Of a DNA stretch of 57,233 nt, positions 8,065 through 16,212 are shown in pieces; position 1 is the first letter of the stretch; each line of letters opens with the position of its first letter. The notes beneath the pieces are model-generated. The model had not been told where the DNA came from. It saw only the letters and a program-made list of their open reading frames with translations, and did not search any database. The translations under genes were made by a program, and so were the position numbers. The DNA is taken from assembly GCA_001003605.1 (NCBI GenBank), contig LCPL01000009.1, forward strand, positions 1-57,233. The letters run 5' to 3'. This DNA is from Parcubacteria group bacterium GW2011_GWC2_48_17 (GTDB taxonomy: Bacteria; Patescibacteriota; Minisyncoccia; Phycocordibacterales; UBA10002).

Positions 8065-9028
8065 TCAAGCGGCCTCCCCACGCCTTGCCTATAAGGAACC
8101 GAAGCGTATCTTCGCTAGTCGTTAACACAAGAGTTTCTTTGTCGATGAATGAGTAAAGAAATATAATCTCTTTCTTGGGGTCGAATATCGCGCGGACATC
8201 CTTATTCTTTATGATTACATCTTTTACGGCGAGCGTGTTTTGAAGCGCCTCGCTTGTAGTGCTAGCGGCCTTTCCCAATATATCGCGAACGGAAATCCCG
8301 AACAACGGGCCGATATCACTTAACAGATTTTGCTCCCAAGAGAGCATGCCGTCGAACGCGTGGTCATAAGATGAAACGCTGAAAAGCAGGAAAGGTTTGC
8401 CGCCTCGAAATCCATGAATGCCGAGCGTCGGCATGGTTCCCAACGCTCGTTCAAGCGGCGCTGGAGCCGATGCTTCTATCTTCTCGAATAATTCAAGCGT
8501 TGTGATTGCTACGTTATCAAGTTTAATTGGAATAACGCGAAGTTCGTTTTGCGGAACCGATAAGCCTCTAACTTGACTCCATATCGTCTTTATCGCCCCT
8601 TCCTTGCTTTCCATGCTATCTATAGCTATCGCCACTCCTTGTGGAATCGTTGTATTTGGTTCAGAAATCTCCTGTTGCCCGTTTCCTCTAAAATAAAAGA
8701 AAACACCGGCGCTAATTCCGCCAATGACCAAGACTCCGATTACGGCAAGCGTTATGAGCCCGATATTCCACTTTGAGGACAAAGGAATGTCGCCGGAAAT
8801 CTTGAATATCTTTGAATCGGAAAAAGACGGCGAAGAAATGTTTTGCGGAGCCTGTTCCTCTATTCTGACTCTTTTTTCGCTTTCTGAAATCGCGATTGTT
8901 GCTTTTGAAATCTGTTGTTTCCGCAACAACTCTTCGACATCGCTTTGGAACGTTTTGATTGGTTTTAGCTCATCGTCAGGCTTTTGTTGCGAAGTAGTCG
9001 CAGACTGTAGAGATTGTTCGTCTAGCAT
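8060..9028 (-). CDS. single-pass membrane protein of unknown function
   Basis: 322 aa, not recognised. Residues 1-85 are hydrophilic and charged (EELLRKQQISKATIAISE). Residues about 88-113 form one membrane helix (GLITLAVIGVLVIGGISAG), followed by a Ser/Thr/Pro linker and an extracytoplasmic domain of about 200 residues without Cys. Topology is predicted cytoplasmic N-terminus and external C-terminus. The 3' end lies in a word-repeat junction. It may be a surface or envelope protein; no catalytic motif is visible. Confidence 0.8.
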   Translation of the reverse strand: MLDEQSLQSATTSQQKPDDELKPIKTFQSDVEELLRKQQISKATIAISESEKRVRIEEQAPQNISSPSFSDSKIFKISGDIPLSSKWNIGLITLAVIGVLVIGGISAGVFFYFRGNGQQEISEPNTTIPQGVAIAIDSMESKEGAIKTIWSQVRGLSVPQNELRVIPIKLDNVAITTLELFEKIEASAPAPLERALGTMPTLGIHGFRGGKPFLLFSVSSYDHAFDGMLSWEQNLLSDIGPLFGISVRDILGKAASTTSEALQNTLAVKDVIIKNKDVRAIFDPKKEIIFLYSFIDKETLVLTTSEDTLRFLIGKAWGGRLR

Positions 9029-9072
9029 GCGGCTATTGTCGCAGAATGGCGGTGTGTTCGCAATGGGTTTAC

Positions 9073-9140
9073 GGACTATAGATATGTACGAATATACGGA
9101 TTCCGTATCCGTATATCTGTATTGATTTATACTCTGTAAA
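9073..9140. repeat. TACGAAT/TATACGG word repeat
   Basis: TATGTACGAATATACGGATT and CCGTATCCGTATATCTGTAT face each other, ending in ACTCTGTAAA. A closely related block is at 13610-13682 next to cca, with the same CTCTGTAAA end, and related words occur at 25672-25760 and 25915-25965. Confidence 0.65.
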
Positions 9141-9141
9141 C

Positions 9142-11259
9142 CTAGGCTTTGCGCTTAATGAAGTTCGGGTCAGCGTCTTTTATTGAGAGCTTGATGCGGC
9201 CGCGTTCGTCAATATCTTTTACAACAACTGGCACATTATCGCCCACATGAAGGACAGATTCTACTCTATCAATACGGAACGGCGCGATTTCAGAAACATG
9301 CACTAATCCCTCCGCATTGCCGCCGCCTATCGCGACGAATGCTCCGAACTCCGCGATTTTCACGACTTCCCCTTCTGTTCGCTCGCCTCGTTTGTATTCA
9401 TGCGTTAAAGCTTCAATTATTTTCGCCGCTTTATCAGCGCTCCCCTCTTTGCCGGAAATGAAAATCGTCCCATCCTCTTCAATATCGATTGCATCTACGC
9501 CTGTCTTTTCCTTGATACCGTTAATAGTCTTGCCTCCGCCGCCGATGACAAGTCCAATCTGGTCTTTTTTGACTTTCATCGTTATGATTTTAGGCGCAAG
9601 TGGCGAAATATCGGGCCGCGGCGCGGGGATTTCTTTCGCAATGACATCAAGGATTTTGTAACGAGCAAGTTTCGCTTTCTCAAAGGCTTCCGCGAGAATC
9701 TGGATAGGCACGCCATCTACCTTCACGTCCATCTGCACGGCGGTCACACCCGCTCTCGTGCCGGCCACCTTGAAGTCCATGTCGCCGTGGTGGTCCTCCG
9801 GCCCTTGGATGTCGGTGAGTACCTTATACTCTTTCGCGCCGCGCATCATGAGTCCCGACGCAATTCCAGCGACCGGACTCGTGATAGGTACTCCTCCGTC
9901 CATAAGTGCGAGCGTTGAACCGCATACACTGCCCATCGAGGTCGAGCCGTTCGACGCGAACGCTTCAGACACGAGGCGAATCGTGTACGGAAATTTCTCC
10001 ATCTGTGGGATGACCGGGATAAGAGCTTTCTCGGCAAGCGCGCCGTGTCCAATCATGCGGCGGTTCGTCGAGCCGATGCGGCCGGTTTCGCCGGTTGAGA
10101 AAGGCGGGAAATTGTAATGATGAATAAAACGCTTTTTGGATTCCTGAATTTCCATGTTGTCTATAATCTGCGCATCTCCAGGGCCTCCAAGCGTAAGCAC
10201 GGAGAGGATATGCGTTTGACCCCTGTAGAACACTCCCGAGCCGTGAAGAATTTTCGAGATTCCACCAGCCTTTGCGAAAAGTGGGCGTAAGTCGTCCATC
10301 CCTCGTCCGTCCGGACGTTTGTTATTCTCGATTGCTTCGCTGTGAATAAGGTTATTGACCTCTTCTTCGAAGAGATTGTCGGCGAGCCCAGGTTTTTCAC
10401 CTTGGAATCGCTCCTTGGCAATCGCCATCCATTCGCCTTTGAGTTCATAAATACGAGCGTTACCCGCTTGTCCAAAAACATATTCTTTCATCCGCGGTTC
10501 AATCTTTTCAGCGAAGAGTTGCTTTAATATCGCTGGCGTTTCAGGAAGCGCTATTGTCTGTTTTTTCTTGCCGATTTCTGCGACAATTTGCTTCTGCCAT
10601 GTTTGCAGTTTTTCAATTTCCTTGGACGCTTCTTCGAGTCCCACGACAATGACGCTTTCTTGCACCTCTTTTCCCCCGACCTCTATCATATTGACGAGAC
10701 CGTCTTTTCCACAAGCCACTAGGTCCATTTCAAATTCAGGATTCTCCGCGCGGTCTTTGTAGATAGGATTGATGATAAGGTGATTGGTGTCTCGGAGTTT
10801 CCCGATACGGACGGCTGACACTGGACCATTCCACGGAATATCAGAAGTGCCGAGCGCGAGTGACGCTCCCAGAACAGCGAGGATGTCCGGGTCGTCTTCA
10901 TCAATTGAAAGTATGGTGATAACCACCTGCACATCTCGGCGCGTTCGCTGGTCAAAGAGCGGTCGAATCGTACGGTCCACAATCCGTCCAGAAAGCACTG
11001 CTTCGTCGGTCGGCCTTCCCTCTCGGCGAATGAATCGTGAGCCCAAAATCTCTCCCGCGGCATAAAAACGCTCTTCATAATCAACCGTAAGAGGGAAAAA
11101 GTCAGTTTCTTTTTCGCCCTTCGACATTGTAGCGGTAATAAGAGCCGTCGTGTTCCCATACTTCATAATGACCGAACCGTTTGCCTGTTCGGCAAGGTCG
11201 GTAAACTCGGCGGTCAAGGTTTTCCCTCCGAGTTCAATCGAGTATTCTTTTTTCTTCAT
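9142..11259 (-). CDS. pnp: polyribonucleotide nucleotidyltransferase (PNPase)
   Basis: 705 aa from the ATG at 11259; a start five codons upstream is possible but would extend the N-terminus beyond the usual start. Phosphorolytic 3'-5' exoribonuclease of mRNA turnover. Visible: first RNase PH core (GSVIMKYGNTTALITATMS), GRPTDEAVLSGRIVDRTIRP, second core with DGRGMDDLRP and PDAQIIDNMEIQ-like region (GGPGDAQIIDNMEIQ), substrate-binding FASNGSTSMGSVCGSTLALM, KH domain (DQIGLVIGGGGKTINGI) and S1 domain (GEVVKIAEFGAFVAI). rpsO lies nearby in the same orientation, separated by two other genes, so the common rpsO-pnp pair is broken up here. Confidence 0.97.
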   Translation of the reverse strand: MKKKEYSIELGGKTLTAEFTDLAEQANGSVIMKYGNTTALITATMSKGEKETDFFPLTVDYEERFYAAGEILGSRFIRREGRPTDEAVLSGRIVDRTIRPLFDQRTRRDVQVVITILSIDEDDPDILAVLGASLALGTSDIPWNGPVSAVRIGKLRDTNHLIINPIYKDRAENPEFEMDLVACGKDGLVNMIEVGGKEVQESVIVVGLEEASKEIEKLQTWQKQIVAEIGKKKQTIALPETPAILKQLFAEKIEPRMKEYVFGQAGNARIYELKGEWMAIAKERFQGEKPGLADNLFEEEVNNLIHSEAIENNKRPDGRGMDDLRPLFAKAGGISKILHGSGVFYRGQTHILSVLTLGGPGDAQIIDNMEIQESKKRFIHHYNFPPFSTGETGRIGSTNRRMIGHGALAEKALIPVIPQMEKFPYTIRLVSEAFASNGSTSMGSVCGSTLALMDGGVPITSPVAGIASGLMMRGAKEYKVLTDIQGPEDHHGDMDFKVAGTRAGVTAVQMDVKVDGVPIQILAEAFEKAKLARYKILDVIAKEIPAPRPDISPLAPKIITMKVKKDQIGLVIGGGGKTINGIKEKTGVDAIDIEEDGTIFISGKEGSADKAAKIIEALTHEYKRGERTEGEVVKIAEFGAFVAIGGGNAEGLVHVSEIAPFRIDRVESVLHVGDNVPVVVKDIDERGRIKLSIKDADPNFIKRKA

Positions 11260-11535
11260 AAAATGCGATGCCAATATACTTGCCCCGTAGTGAAAATTCC
11301 AATTTTCTACTACAGTGGCGAATTACATTAGCCGTAGCTGACCTCCGAATTTTAGATTTCGAAATCGTTTGACGGAGTTTCGAAAACTACTTACTCGCAG
11401 GCCAGCGATTATTTAATAACACGCACATCATATCACCCGCTCGCCAGGTTGACAAACTTCTAGTTTTGTGGAGAATGAAAACTGGATGCCAGACAAACCC
11501 GCGCCAAAGCGGGAGCTGGTAAGAAATAAGTTCTT

Positions 11536-11871
11536 ATGAAGAAAAACCAAAACGGTCTAACCTTGATTGAGGTACTCATTCTGGCGACAATCGTGGCAAT
11601 ACTAGGAGTGATAATTACCGGCTTTATAGAAGATGGAGCGCAAAGTAGGGCGCGCGCTTTGGGCAACGAGATGGTGGTGGAGTTGCCCCCTAACCACAAA
11701 CTCGTTACCGCCACTTGGGAGAATAAGCGTCTGTGGTATCTTGTCCGATCGATGGGAACCGGGGATACTGCAGAAACGAATCTTTTTATCGGGCCTGGAG
11801 GTGCCTACTATGGAGCGGATAAGAAAATTGTCTTCAAGGAATCAAAGCTGGCCGCCGAAGCGGCCAAGTAG
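11536..11871 (+). CDS. prepilin-like N-terminus fused to a small WENxxLWYL-type domain
   Basis: 111 aa. The N-terminus KKNQNGLTLIEVLILATIVA is a class III (type IV prepilin) signal: cleavage after Gly7, Glu12 at +5, then a hydrophobic helix. The mature part is too short for a normal pilin. It contains HKLVTATWENKRLWYLVRSM and GDTAETNLF, which resemble small lipoprotein-like proteins normally carrying a lipobox; this similarity is from memory and unverified. The mature domain may be held in the membrane by, or assembled into, the pilus machinery. It is alone on the plus strand between minus-strand genes. Confidence 0.75.
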   Translation: MKKNQNGLTLIEVLILATIVAILGVIITGFIEDGAQSRARALGNEMVVELPPNHKLVTATWENKRLWYLVRSMGTGDTAETNLFIGPGGAYYGADKKIVFKESKLAAEAAK

Positions 11872-11971
11872 CCAAGACCAGTCGCACAGTTGCCAACGGC
11901 GGGCGGAGAACCTCTCCCCCGCCCTTTTCTTTTCGTTAAGGATTAAGGATGAAAGATTAAGGATTCTTTCT

Positions 11972-12487
11972 CTACCTCCCTCTCCCAAGTAGATATTTCC
12001 TCGGATTTTCGTCCAAGTCTAAAAAATCATCGCACACCTCAAGAAGTTTGCTTGAAGTCGATTTGCCAAAAGCGGCTACCTCCACTTGACAACCCTCATG
12101 GGTTTTAAGATATTCCACAAGCGGCGCGAAATCACCGTCGCCCGACACTATTATGACGGCGTCAAGTTTAGGGGCGAGTTTTACCGCGTCTATCGCGAGT
12201 CCCACATCCCAATCCGCTTTTTTCGCGCCGCTTCCGAAGATTTGCAATGGTTTTGACTTGGTTTCAATGCCTACTTTCTCTAAAGCCTCAAAAAATCCTT
12301 TTTCTTCGCCCCCTTCGGTCGTGATGAGGTACGCTATTGCTCGTATAAGTGCGCGACCTCCGACCACATCCTTTAAAACTTGCCCAAAGTTGACGTTCGA
12401 GTGGTACAGATTCTTGGCACTGTGATATAGATTTTGCGTGTCAATAAAGACACCAACTCTCTGTTCCTCATGTTTTATGACGGTCAT
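11972..12487 (-). CDS. NYN-domain (LabA/DUF88-like) putative RNase
   Basis: 171 aa. N-terminal VGVFIDTQNLYHSAKN carries the first acidic residue of the NYN/PIN-like fold. DWDVGLAIDAV and VIIVSGDGDFAPLVEYL supply the other conserved Asp residues, and VAAFGKSTSSKLLEVCDDF is the usual C-terminal strand-helix. Proteins of this family are single-domain metal-dependent RNases or RNA-processing factors. It is followed downstream by a short-word junction and is codirectional with rpsO. Confidence 0.9.
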   Translation of the reverse strand: MTVIKHEEQRVGVFIDTQNLYHSAKNLYHSNVNFGQVLKDVVGGRALIRAIAYLITTEGGEEKGFFEALEKVGIETKSKPLQIFGSGAKKADWDVGLAIDAVKLAPKLDAVIIVSGDGDFAPLVEYLKTHEGCQVEVAAFGKSTSSKLLEVCDDFLDLDENPRKYLLGRGR

Positions 12488-12575
12488 GTTCGTGTAGCGC
12501 GTAACGCAAAACGTATATCGCCGGAAACTGTGATAGAGATTGTTCTGGCGTTACACGTTATACGCTTCACGTTTT
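12487..12575. repeat. short-word junction repeat, GTAACGC/ATACGC type
   Basis: TGTAGCGCGTAACGCAAAAC and GGCGTTACACGTTATACGCT flank a 35-nt spacer between the NYN gene and rpsO. Arms are partly complementary. The same words occur at 45623-45705 and 55670-55710. Confidence 0.65.
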
Positions 12576-12840
12576 ACTTTTTTAATTCAAGTTTGCGCAC
12601 GATCGTGTTATAACGCCTCGTGTTTTTCTTTTGAAGATAACGAAGATGAGATTGCCGGTCCGCGACCATTGAAAGAAGTCCTCGCCTCGAATGCGTGTCC
12701 TTCTTGTGCTCCTTGAGATGTTTTGAGAGTTCATCAATACGTTTGGTAAGCACAGCAATCTGCACTTCGGGCGACCCCGTGTCTTTTTCGTGAATCCCCG
12801 CCGCCTTGATGATTTTAAGTTTCCTAGTTTTTGTCAGCAT
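12574..12840 (-). CDS. rpsO: 30S ribosomal protein S15
   Basis: 88 aa from the ATG at 12840, matching the usual 88-89 residues; a frame six codons longer starts at 12858. Binds the 16S rRNA three-way junction and organises the platform. Diagnostic segments: HEKDTGSPEVQIAVLTKRI, LKEHKKDTHSRRGLL and VADRQSHLRYLQKKN. Classical neighbour of pnp, here about 1.3 kb apart. Confidence 0.97.
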   Translation of the reverse strand: MLTKTRKLKIIKAAGIHEKDTGSPEVQIAVLTKRIDELSKHLKEHKKDTHSRRGLLSMVADRQSHLRYLQKKNTRRYNTIVRKLELKK

Positions 12841-13570
12841 ACACGGTAAATATAGCATAAATACCTTTACGTTGCAATACTTTCCAATTTTGCCCCCACT
12901 GAAGCCTGGATGAAAAATTGAGCCCCTCGAGGACTCGCAGGTAATGTTGGGAGATACCGAGGTCTCCCGAGGTACCCCAAAGATTCGAAATGGATTAACT
13001 TTTATACACCCATTTCAACCCGATAACGGCAAAGAGCTAAATGTAAAGGACATTTTCCAAATATAGACTCTTACAGAGCCGCAACACGACAACACGTCAA
13101 TTAGCCTAATTTATGGCTGTATAAAGGACTAGCTATCGTTAGCCTGTCCCTAAGGGACATTTCTGCGTAAAGGCTACTTCTCAGTTATCCACAGACGTGT
13201 CCTTTACGCTGTCCTTAACATGGGAGTATACTTCTCATTAGTCAGGGGAACGTTTAGATTGCGTTGTCCTGAAATATAAGCAGAGGAGCCTGTTCAGAAG
13301 TCTTGTTTTTAGAGAAAATCCTGGAACGAGACCTCTGAACAGGCTCTATTCTGCTTTCTGTTCTTTGAAAGAGGATTCAACTCTCTCTTTCTCGGAAGAA
13401 GAATTTGTTTAGCTAGATTTTGAGAAATATTTTCGCATCTTTCTATTATTTCTGGAATTATCTTCTCGCGCTGGCTATTTACTGTTTTTCTTTCCGATCT
13501 CCTTTACCGATCTGACTTACGTCAGATTTCGGTACAAAGCCGCCCCGGGTTAAGCCTTCTTTCAAGCAAC
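12841..13570. other. long non-coding region with DnaA box and TAAAGGACA motifs (candidate origin segment)
   Basis: No credible gene in about 730 bp. It holds a perfect DnaA box TTATCCACA at 13185-13193; TAAAGGACA at 13044-13052 and its complement at 13198-13206; the variant ATAAAGGACT at 13121-13130; the perfect dyad TGTCCCTAAGGGACA at 13145-13159; and TGTCCTTAA at 13210-13218. The same motif recurs at 15641 and 16670-16725. A replication origin segment is a reasonable inference; no dnaA gene lies in the window. Confidence 0.4.
13280..13354. repeat. imperfect inverted repeat, about 23-bp arms
   Basis: Arms 13280-13302 and 13330-13354 share GAGCCTGTTCAGA with one mismatch and a 2-nt bulge; the spacer is 27 nt. 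The structure lacks a following T-tract. It could be a structured RNA or DNA element, or a remnant of a small transposable element. Confidence 0.6.
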
Positions 13571-13605
13571 AAAAGAAAGCCGCCCTATTTGGGCGGCTTT
13601 CTTTT
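13571..13605. terminator. bidirectional rho-independent terminator downstream of cca
   Basis: Perfect 15-bp arms (AAAAGAAAGCCGCCC and its complement) with loop TATTT; each side ends in a T-rich run. It sits 78 bp beyond the cca stop on the minus strand. Confidence 0.85.
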
Positions 13606-13609
13606 GGGT

Positions 13610-13682
13610 ATACAGAATACGAATCAATACAGATATACAGATCCGACATCGGTATATTCGTACCTATCCGTACTCTGTAAAA
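13610..13682. repeat. TACGAAT/ATACAGA word repeat
   Basis: ACAGAATACGAATCAATACA faces GGTATATTCGTACCTATCCG next to the cca stop. Near copy of the block at 9073-9140. Confidence 0.6.
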
Positions 13683-15167
13683 CTACGACACCCAGTGTCT
13701 TTTTCGTATCGCTTGCAGGGTCTTTTCTTCCTCTTTTTCCTTGCTCTCTTTAGCGCTCTTACCCCGCTTCTCAAGCTCTTTTTCAGGCAAAGCGTATAGC
13801 TCTAATGCCATCTTTTCCAAATAATCGGCTGTATTTTTGGCTGGGTCGTCAAGAACTTCTTCTAAAAGCGCATGCAATATATGGCCTATCTTCGGCCCCG
13901 GAGCAGTCTTCGTAAGTTCAAGGATTCTTCCTCCATTTATCTTGAGCATTCCCACAGATAGTGGGTCCCGCATAACCTCGTCAATCATTGAGTGATATTT
14001 TCGAAGCCTGTACGGGCTTTCTTTTGGTCGTCCTGTGCCTATTCTATCGCAGGCCCTAACGTCCATAAGGTTCCAAACATGTTCTTTCCCCACCCTATTT
14101 ACAATACGCCGCACCGCTGAATGCGTTATCTGTTCAGTGTCCGAGAAAAACATATGCCAACGGACAAGAGTGGTCACAATGTCGGTCATTTTTCTTGGAA
14201 AGGCAAGACGAGCCATAATCTTTGCGGCAATTTTTGCTCCAACCACATCGTGTCCATAAAACGTCCAATCTTTCTTTTCCTCTGACCAACGTCTGGTTGC
14301 GGGCTTTCCGATATCATGCAACAACGCGGAAAGCCGTGTTTCAAGAGGAAATTCCTTTTTAGCCGCATGTTCGATTGTTCGTAGCATGTGTTCAAACACA
14401 TCGAATGAATGCGCCTTGTTCTGCGCCACTCCGATTCCCTCTTCGAGTTCTGGCGCGATATATTTGAGCAATCCCAATTTTTGGCTAAGTATCAAGCCAA
14501 TATGAGGCCGTGGGGACATAATAATCCGGATAAACTCATCGCGTATACGTTCCGCGGCCATTTCTTTTATGTGTTTTGCGTTTAAGGCGATGGCGTCTCC
14601 CGTGGTTGAATCAATTGTAAAATCAAGCTCTACCGCTATTCTAACGGCCCGTAGCATACGCAGAGCATCCTCACTAAAGCGACTTTCAGGGTCCCCAACC
14701 GTCTGAATAGTTTTCTTTTTGATATCAATTTGACCGCTGAAAATATCGACGATGTCTCCCGGTAATTTAAGCGCTATCGCGTTGATTGTAAAATCTCGGC
14801 GTTTCAAATCATCTTCCAGTTTTGCGCCCCACGTTACAGAGTCAGGTCTGCGCTTGTCGGAATAATTTCCTTCCAAACGATACGGCGTTACCTCTATCAC
14901 TTTCAGCGTTTCATCATCGGTATTTTCCGTCACTACTCCGACAGTTCCATAGTCATTTTCATAGAACGTATTGGGGAATGAGGCCACAATTTCCTCTGGT
15001 TTTGCGTTGGTAGTTATATCCCAATCCTTTGGCCTGCGTCCGACCAATAGATCTCGCACACATCCCCCTATTAAATACGCCTGAAAGCCCTTGTTTTCAA
15101 GAGTTCTAGCTACTTCCGCAACCTCTTTTGGAACAGATAGCTTCGCACTGTCTTCAGTCTTTTTCAC
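13683..15167 (-). CDS. cca: CCA tRNA nucleotidyltransferase with HD domain
   Basis: About 494 aa. Adds or repairs the 3' CCA of tRNAs from CTP and ATP. N-terminal nucleotidyltransferase head: FQAYLIGGCVRDLLVGRRP then KDWDITTNAKPEEI with the catalytic DxD-like pair; neck RRDFTINAIAL; RNA-binding helices EDALRMLRAVRIAVEL; HD motif LLHDIGKPATRR. The open frame runs to 15494 but would be antisense to two tRNA genes, so the GTG at 15167 is taken as start; no in-frame ATG lies between. Three of the four tRNAs in the window lack encoded CCA, so the enzyme is needed for their maturation. Confidence 0.93.
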   Translation of the reverse strand: MKKTEDSAKLSVPKEVAEVARTLENKGFQAYLIGGCVRDLLVGRRPKDWDITTNAKPEEIVASFPNTFYENDYGTVGVVTENTDDETLKVIEVTPYRLEGNYSDKRRPDSVTWGAKLEDDLKRRDFTINAIALKLPGDIVDIFSGQIDIKKKTIQTVGDPESRFSEDALRMLRAVRIAVELDFTIDSTTGDAIALNAKHIKEMAAERIRDEFIRIIMSPRPHIGLILSQKLGLLKYIAPELEEGIGVAQNKAHSFDVFEHMLRTIEHAAKKEFPLETRLSALLHDIGKPATRRWSEEKKDWTFYGHDVVGAKIAAKIMARLAFPRKMTDIVTTLVRWHMFFSDTEQITHSAVRRIVNRVGKEHVWNLMDVRACDRIGTGRPKESPYRLRKYHSMIDEVMRDPLSVGMLKINGGRILELTKTAPGPKIGHILHALLEEVLDDPAKNTADYLEKMALELYALPEKELEKRGKSAKESKEKEEEKTLQAIRKRHWVS

Positions 15168-15306
15168 TCCGATATTGTAGTATCTCTTTTGAAATTCGCC
15201 TAATTTAGCGTATGATTTAAGCTTAGTCTCATGACCAGTAAGATTCCAAGCTGTGTTAAACACAGCTCGAACGTCGAAGGTAAGTTTATAGCGTCTGCAA
15301 TAAGGT

Positions 15307-15378
15307 GCGCCTATGGTGAAATGGATATCATACCTGCCTTCGAAGCAGATGTTCCAGGTTCGAATCCTGGTAGGCGCA
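15307..15378 (+). tRNA. tRNA-Arg (anticodon TCG)
   Basis: 72 nt. Acceptor GCGCCTA pairs with TAGGCGC, discriminator A. T arm CCAGG-TTCGAAT-CCTGG is perfect. The anticodon loop CTTCGAA gives TCG at 34-36, reading CGA. One C-A mismatch closes the anticodon stem. No CCA is encoded (TAA follows). Confidence 0.93.
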
Positions 15379-15457
15379 TAAAAGCTTTGAGGAATTTTAA
15401 AAATCTGGTATTCTCTGCATAGACGCTCAATTGTGCAAGGTGATTTGACATAACACC

Positions 15458-15528
15458 GCGGGTATGGTTTAGTGGTAGAACGCGTCCTTGCCAAGGACGA
15501 GATTCGGGTCCGATTCCCGGTACCCGCA
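15458..15528 (+). tRNA. tRNA-Gly (anticodon GCC)
   Basis: 71 nt. Acceptor GCGGGTA/TACCCGC, anticodon stem CGTCC/GGACG with loop TTGCCAA (GCC), T arm TCGGG-TCCGATT-CCCGG. CCA is not encoded. It lies 79 nt after tRNA-Arg, probably cotranscribed. Confidence 0.95.
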
Positions 15529-15768
15529 TAAATTGGAGAGCCGGAAATCTAGAAACCAGCACCTTGAATAAATGTCTTCCCAGCTTCGGACATTTGTATT
15601 TCAGCCTCTTGAACTGTGGATAAGACAGTGGATAGGTGTATAAAGGACAAATGCTGGTTCATGTGAAATATTGATTTTGGCGCTAAGAATGAGGACATTA
15701 TTAAAAAGACAGTCAGAAGAAGTCCTTTATCGTTTCACGTGAAACAATTACAATTAGAGCATTAGAAA
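15529..15768. other. intergenic region with DnaA boxes, TAAAGGACA and parS
   Basis: Between tRNA-Gly and the Nudix gene. It contains the perfect DnaA box TGTGGATAA (15615-15623), a weaker AGTGGATAG just after, TAAAGGACA (15641-15649), a degenerate parS-like TGGTTCATGTGAAATA (15655-15670), GTCCTTTAT (15722-15730) and the near-perfect parS at 15731. No gene is visible. Confidence 0.5.
15731..15746. promoter_or_regulatory. parS-type ParB-binding site
   Basis: CGTTTCACGTGAAACA matches 15 of 16 positions of the conserved bacterial parS TGTTTCACGTGAAACA, including the whole palindromic core. It is the best of the cluster extending to 16578. Confidence 0.75.
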
Positions 15769-16191
15769 ATGAACACGTCAATACTTTTGCAGGTAGGAGT
15801 GAAGATATTTTTGAAGAATATAGAAGGTAGATATTTATTGTTAAAAAGGTCCGCGGTTCGGTATCCTAATATAAAGAACTTTTGGGATATTCCAGGAGGA
15901 AGAATTCTCCCTGGGACTCCGCTTTTAGAAAATATAAAACGTGAAGTCTTTGAAGAAGCAAAACTTTCTATTTCAAGCGAGCCAAAATTAATTGGCGCTC
16001 AAGATATCATTCGATTGCCTGAGAAACATATCGTACGGTTAACTTTTTCTGCCAATGTTTCAGGTGAACCTGTCCTTGATGAAGAACATGTAGAGTTTAG
16101 GTGGGTGACTCCTGGAGAAATGGAAATGGTAAAAGAACTAGACGAGTTTACACGTCAAATTCTAGGAAGAAATTTCACAAAAATCACTTAG
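15769..16191 (+). CDS. Nudix hydrolase family protein
   Basis: 140 aa. The Nudix helix region reads GGRILPGTPLLENIKREVFE followed by EAKL. The catalytic RExxEE part (REVFEE) is intact, while the first Glu of the box (after Gly) is Thr and the final Gly is Lys. Family members hydrolyse nucleoside diphosphates linked to another moiety; the substrate here is unknown. Starts at the ATG 23 nt after the parS palindrome. It is followed 21 nt later by yraN, with another parS-like palindrome in the gap. Confidence 0.88.
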   Translation: MNTSILLQVGVKIFLKNIEGRYLLLKRSAVRYPNIKNFWDIPGGRILPGTPLLENIKREVFEEAKLSISSEPKLIGAQDIIRLPEKHIVRLTFSANVSGEPVLDEEHVEFRWVTPGEMEMVKELDEFTRQILGRNFTKIT

Positions 16192-16193
16192 TA

Positions 16194-16209
16194 TGTTTCA
16201 TCTGAAACT
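16194..16209. promoter_or_regulatory. parS-like palindrome
   Basis: TGTTTCATCTGAAACT: both half-sites of parS with the central CG changed; 13 of 16 positions match. It lies in the 21-nt gap between the Nudix gene and yraN. Confidence 0.5.
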
Positions 16210-16212
16210 AAA

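Noticed and set aside
15168-15494. N-terminal extension of cca by 109 codons
   Set aside because: It would be antisense to tRNA-Arg and part of tRNA-Gly, contains no family similarity and has an alternative GTG start at 15167.
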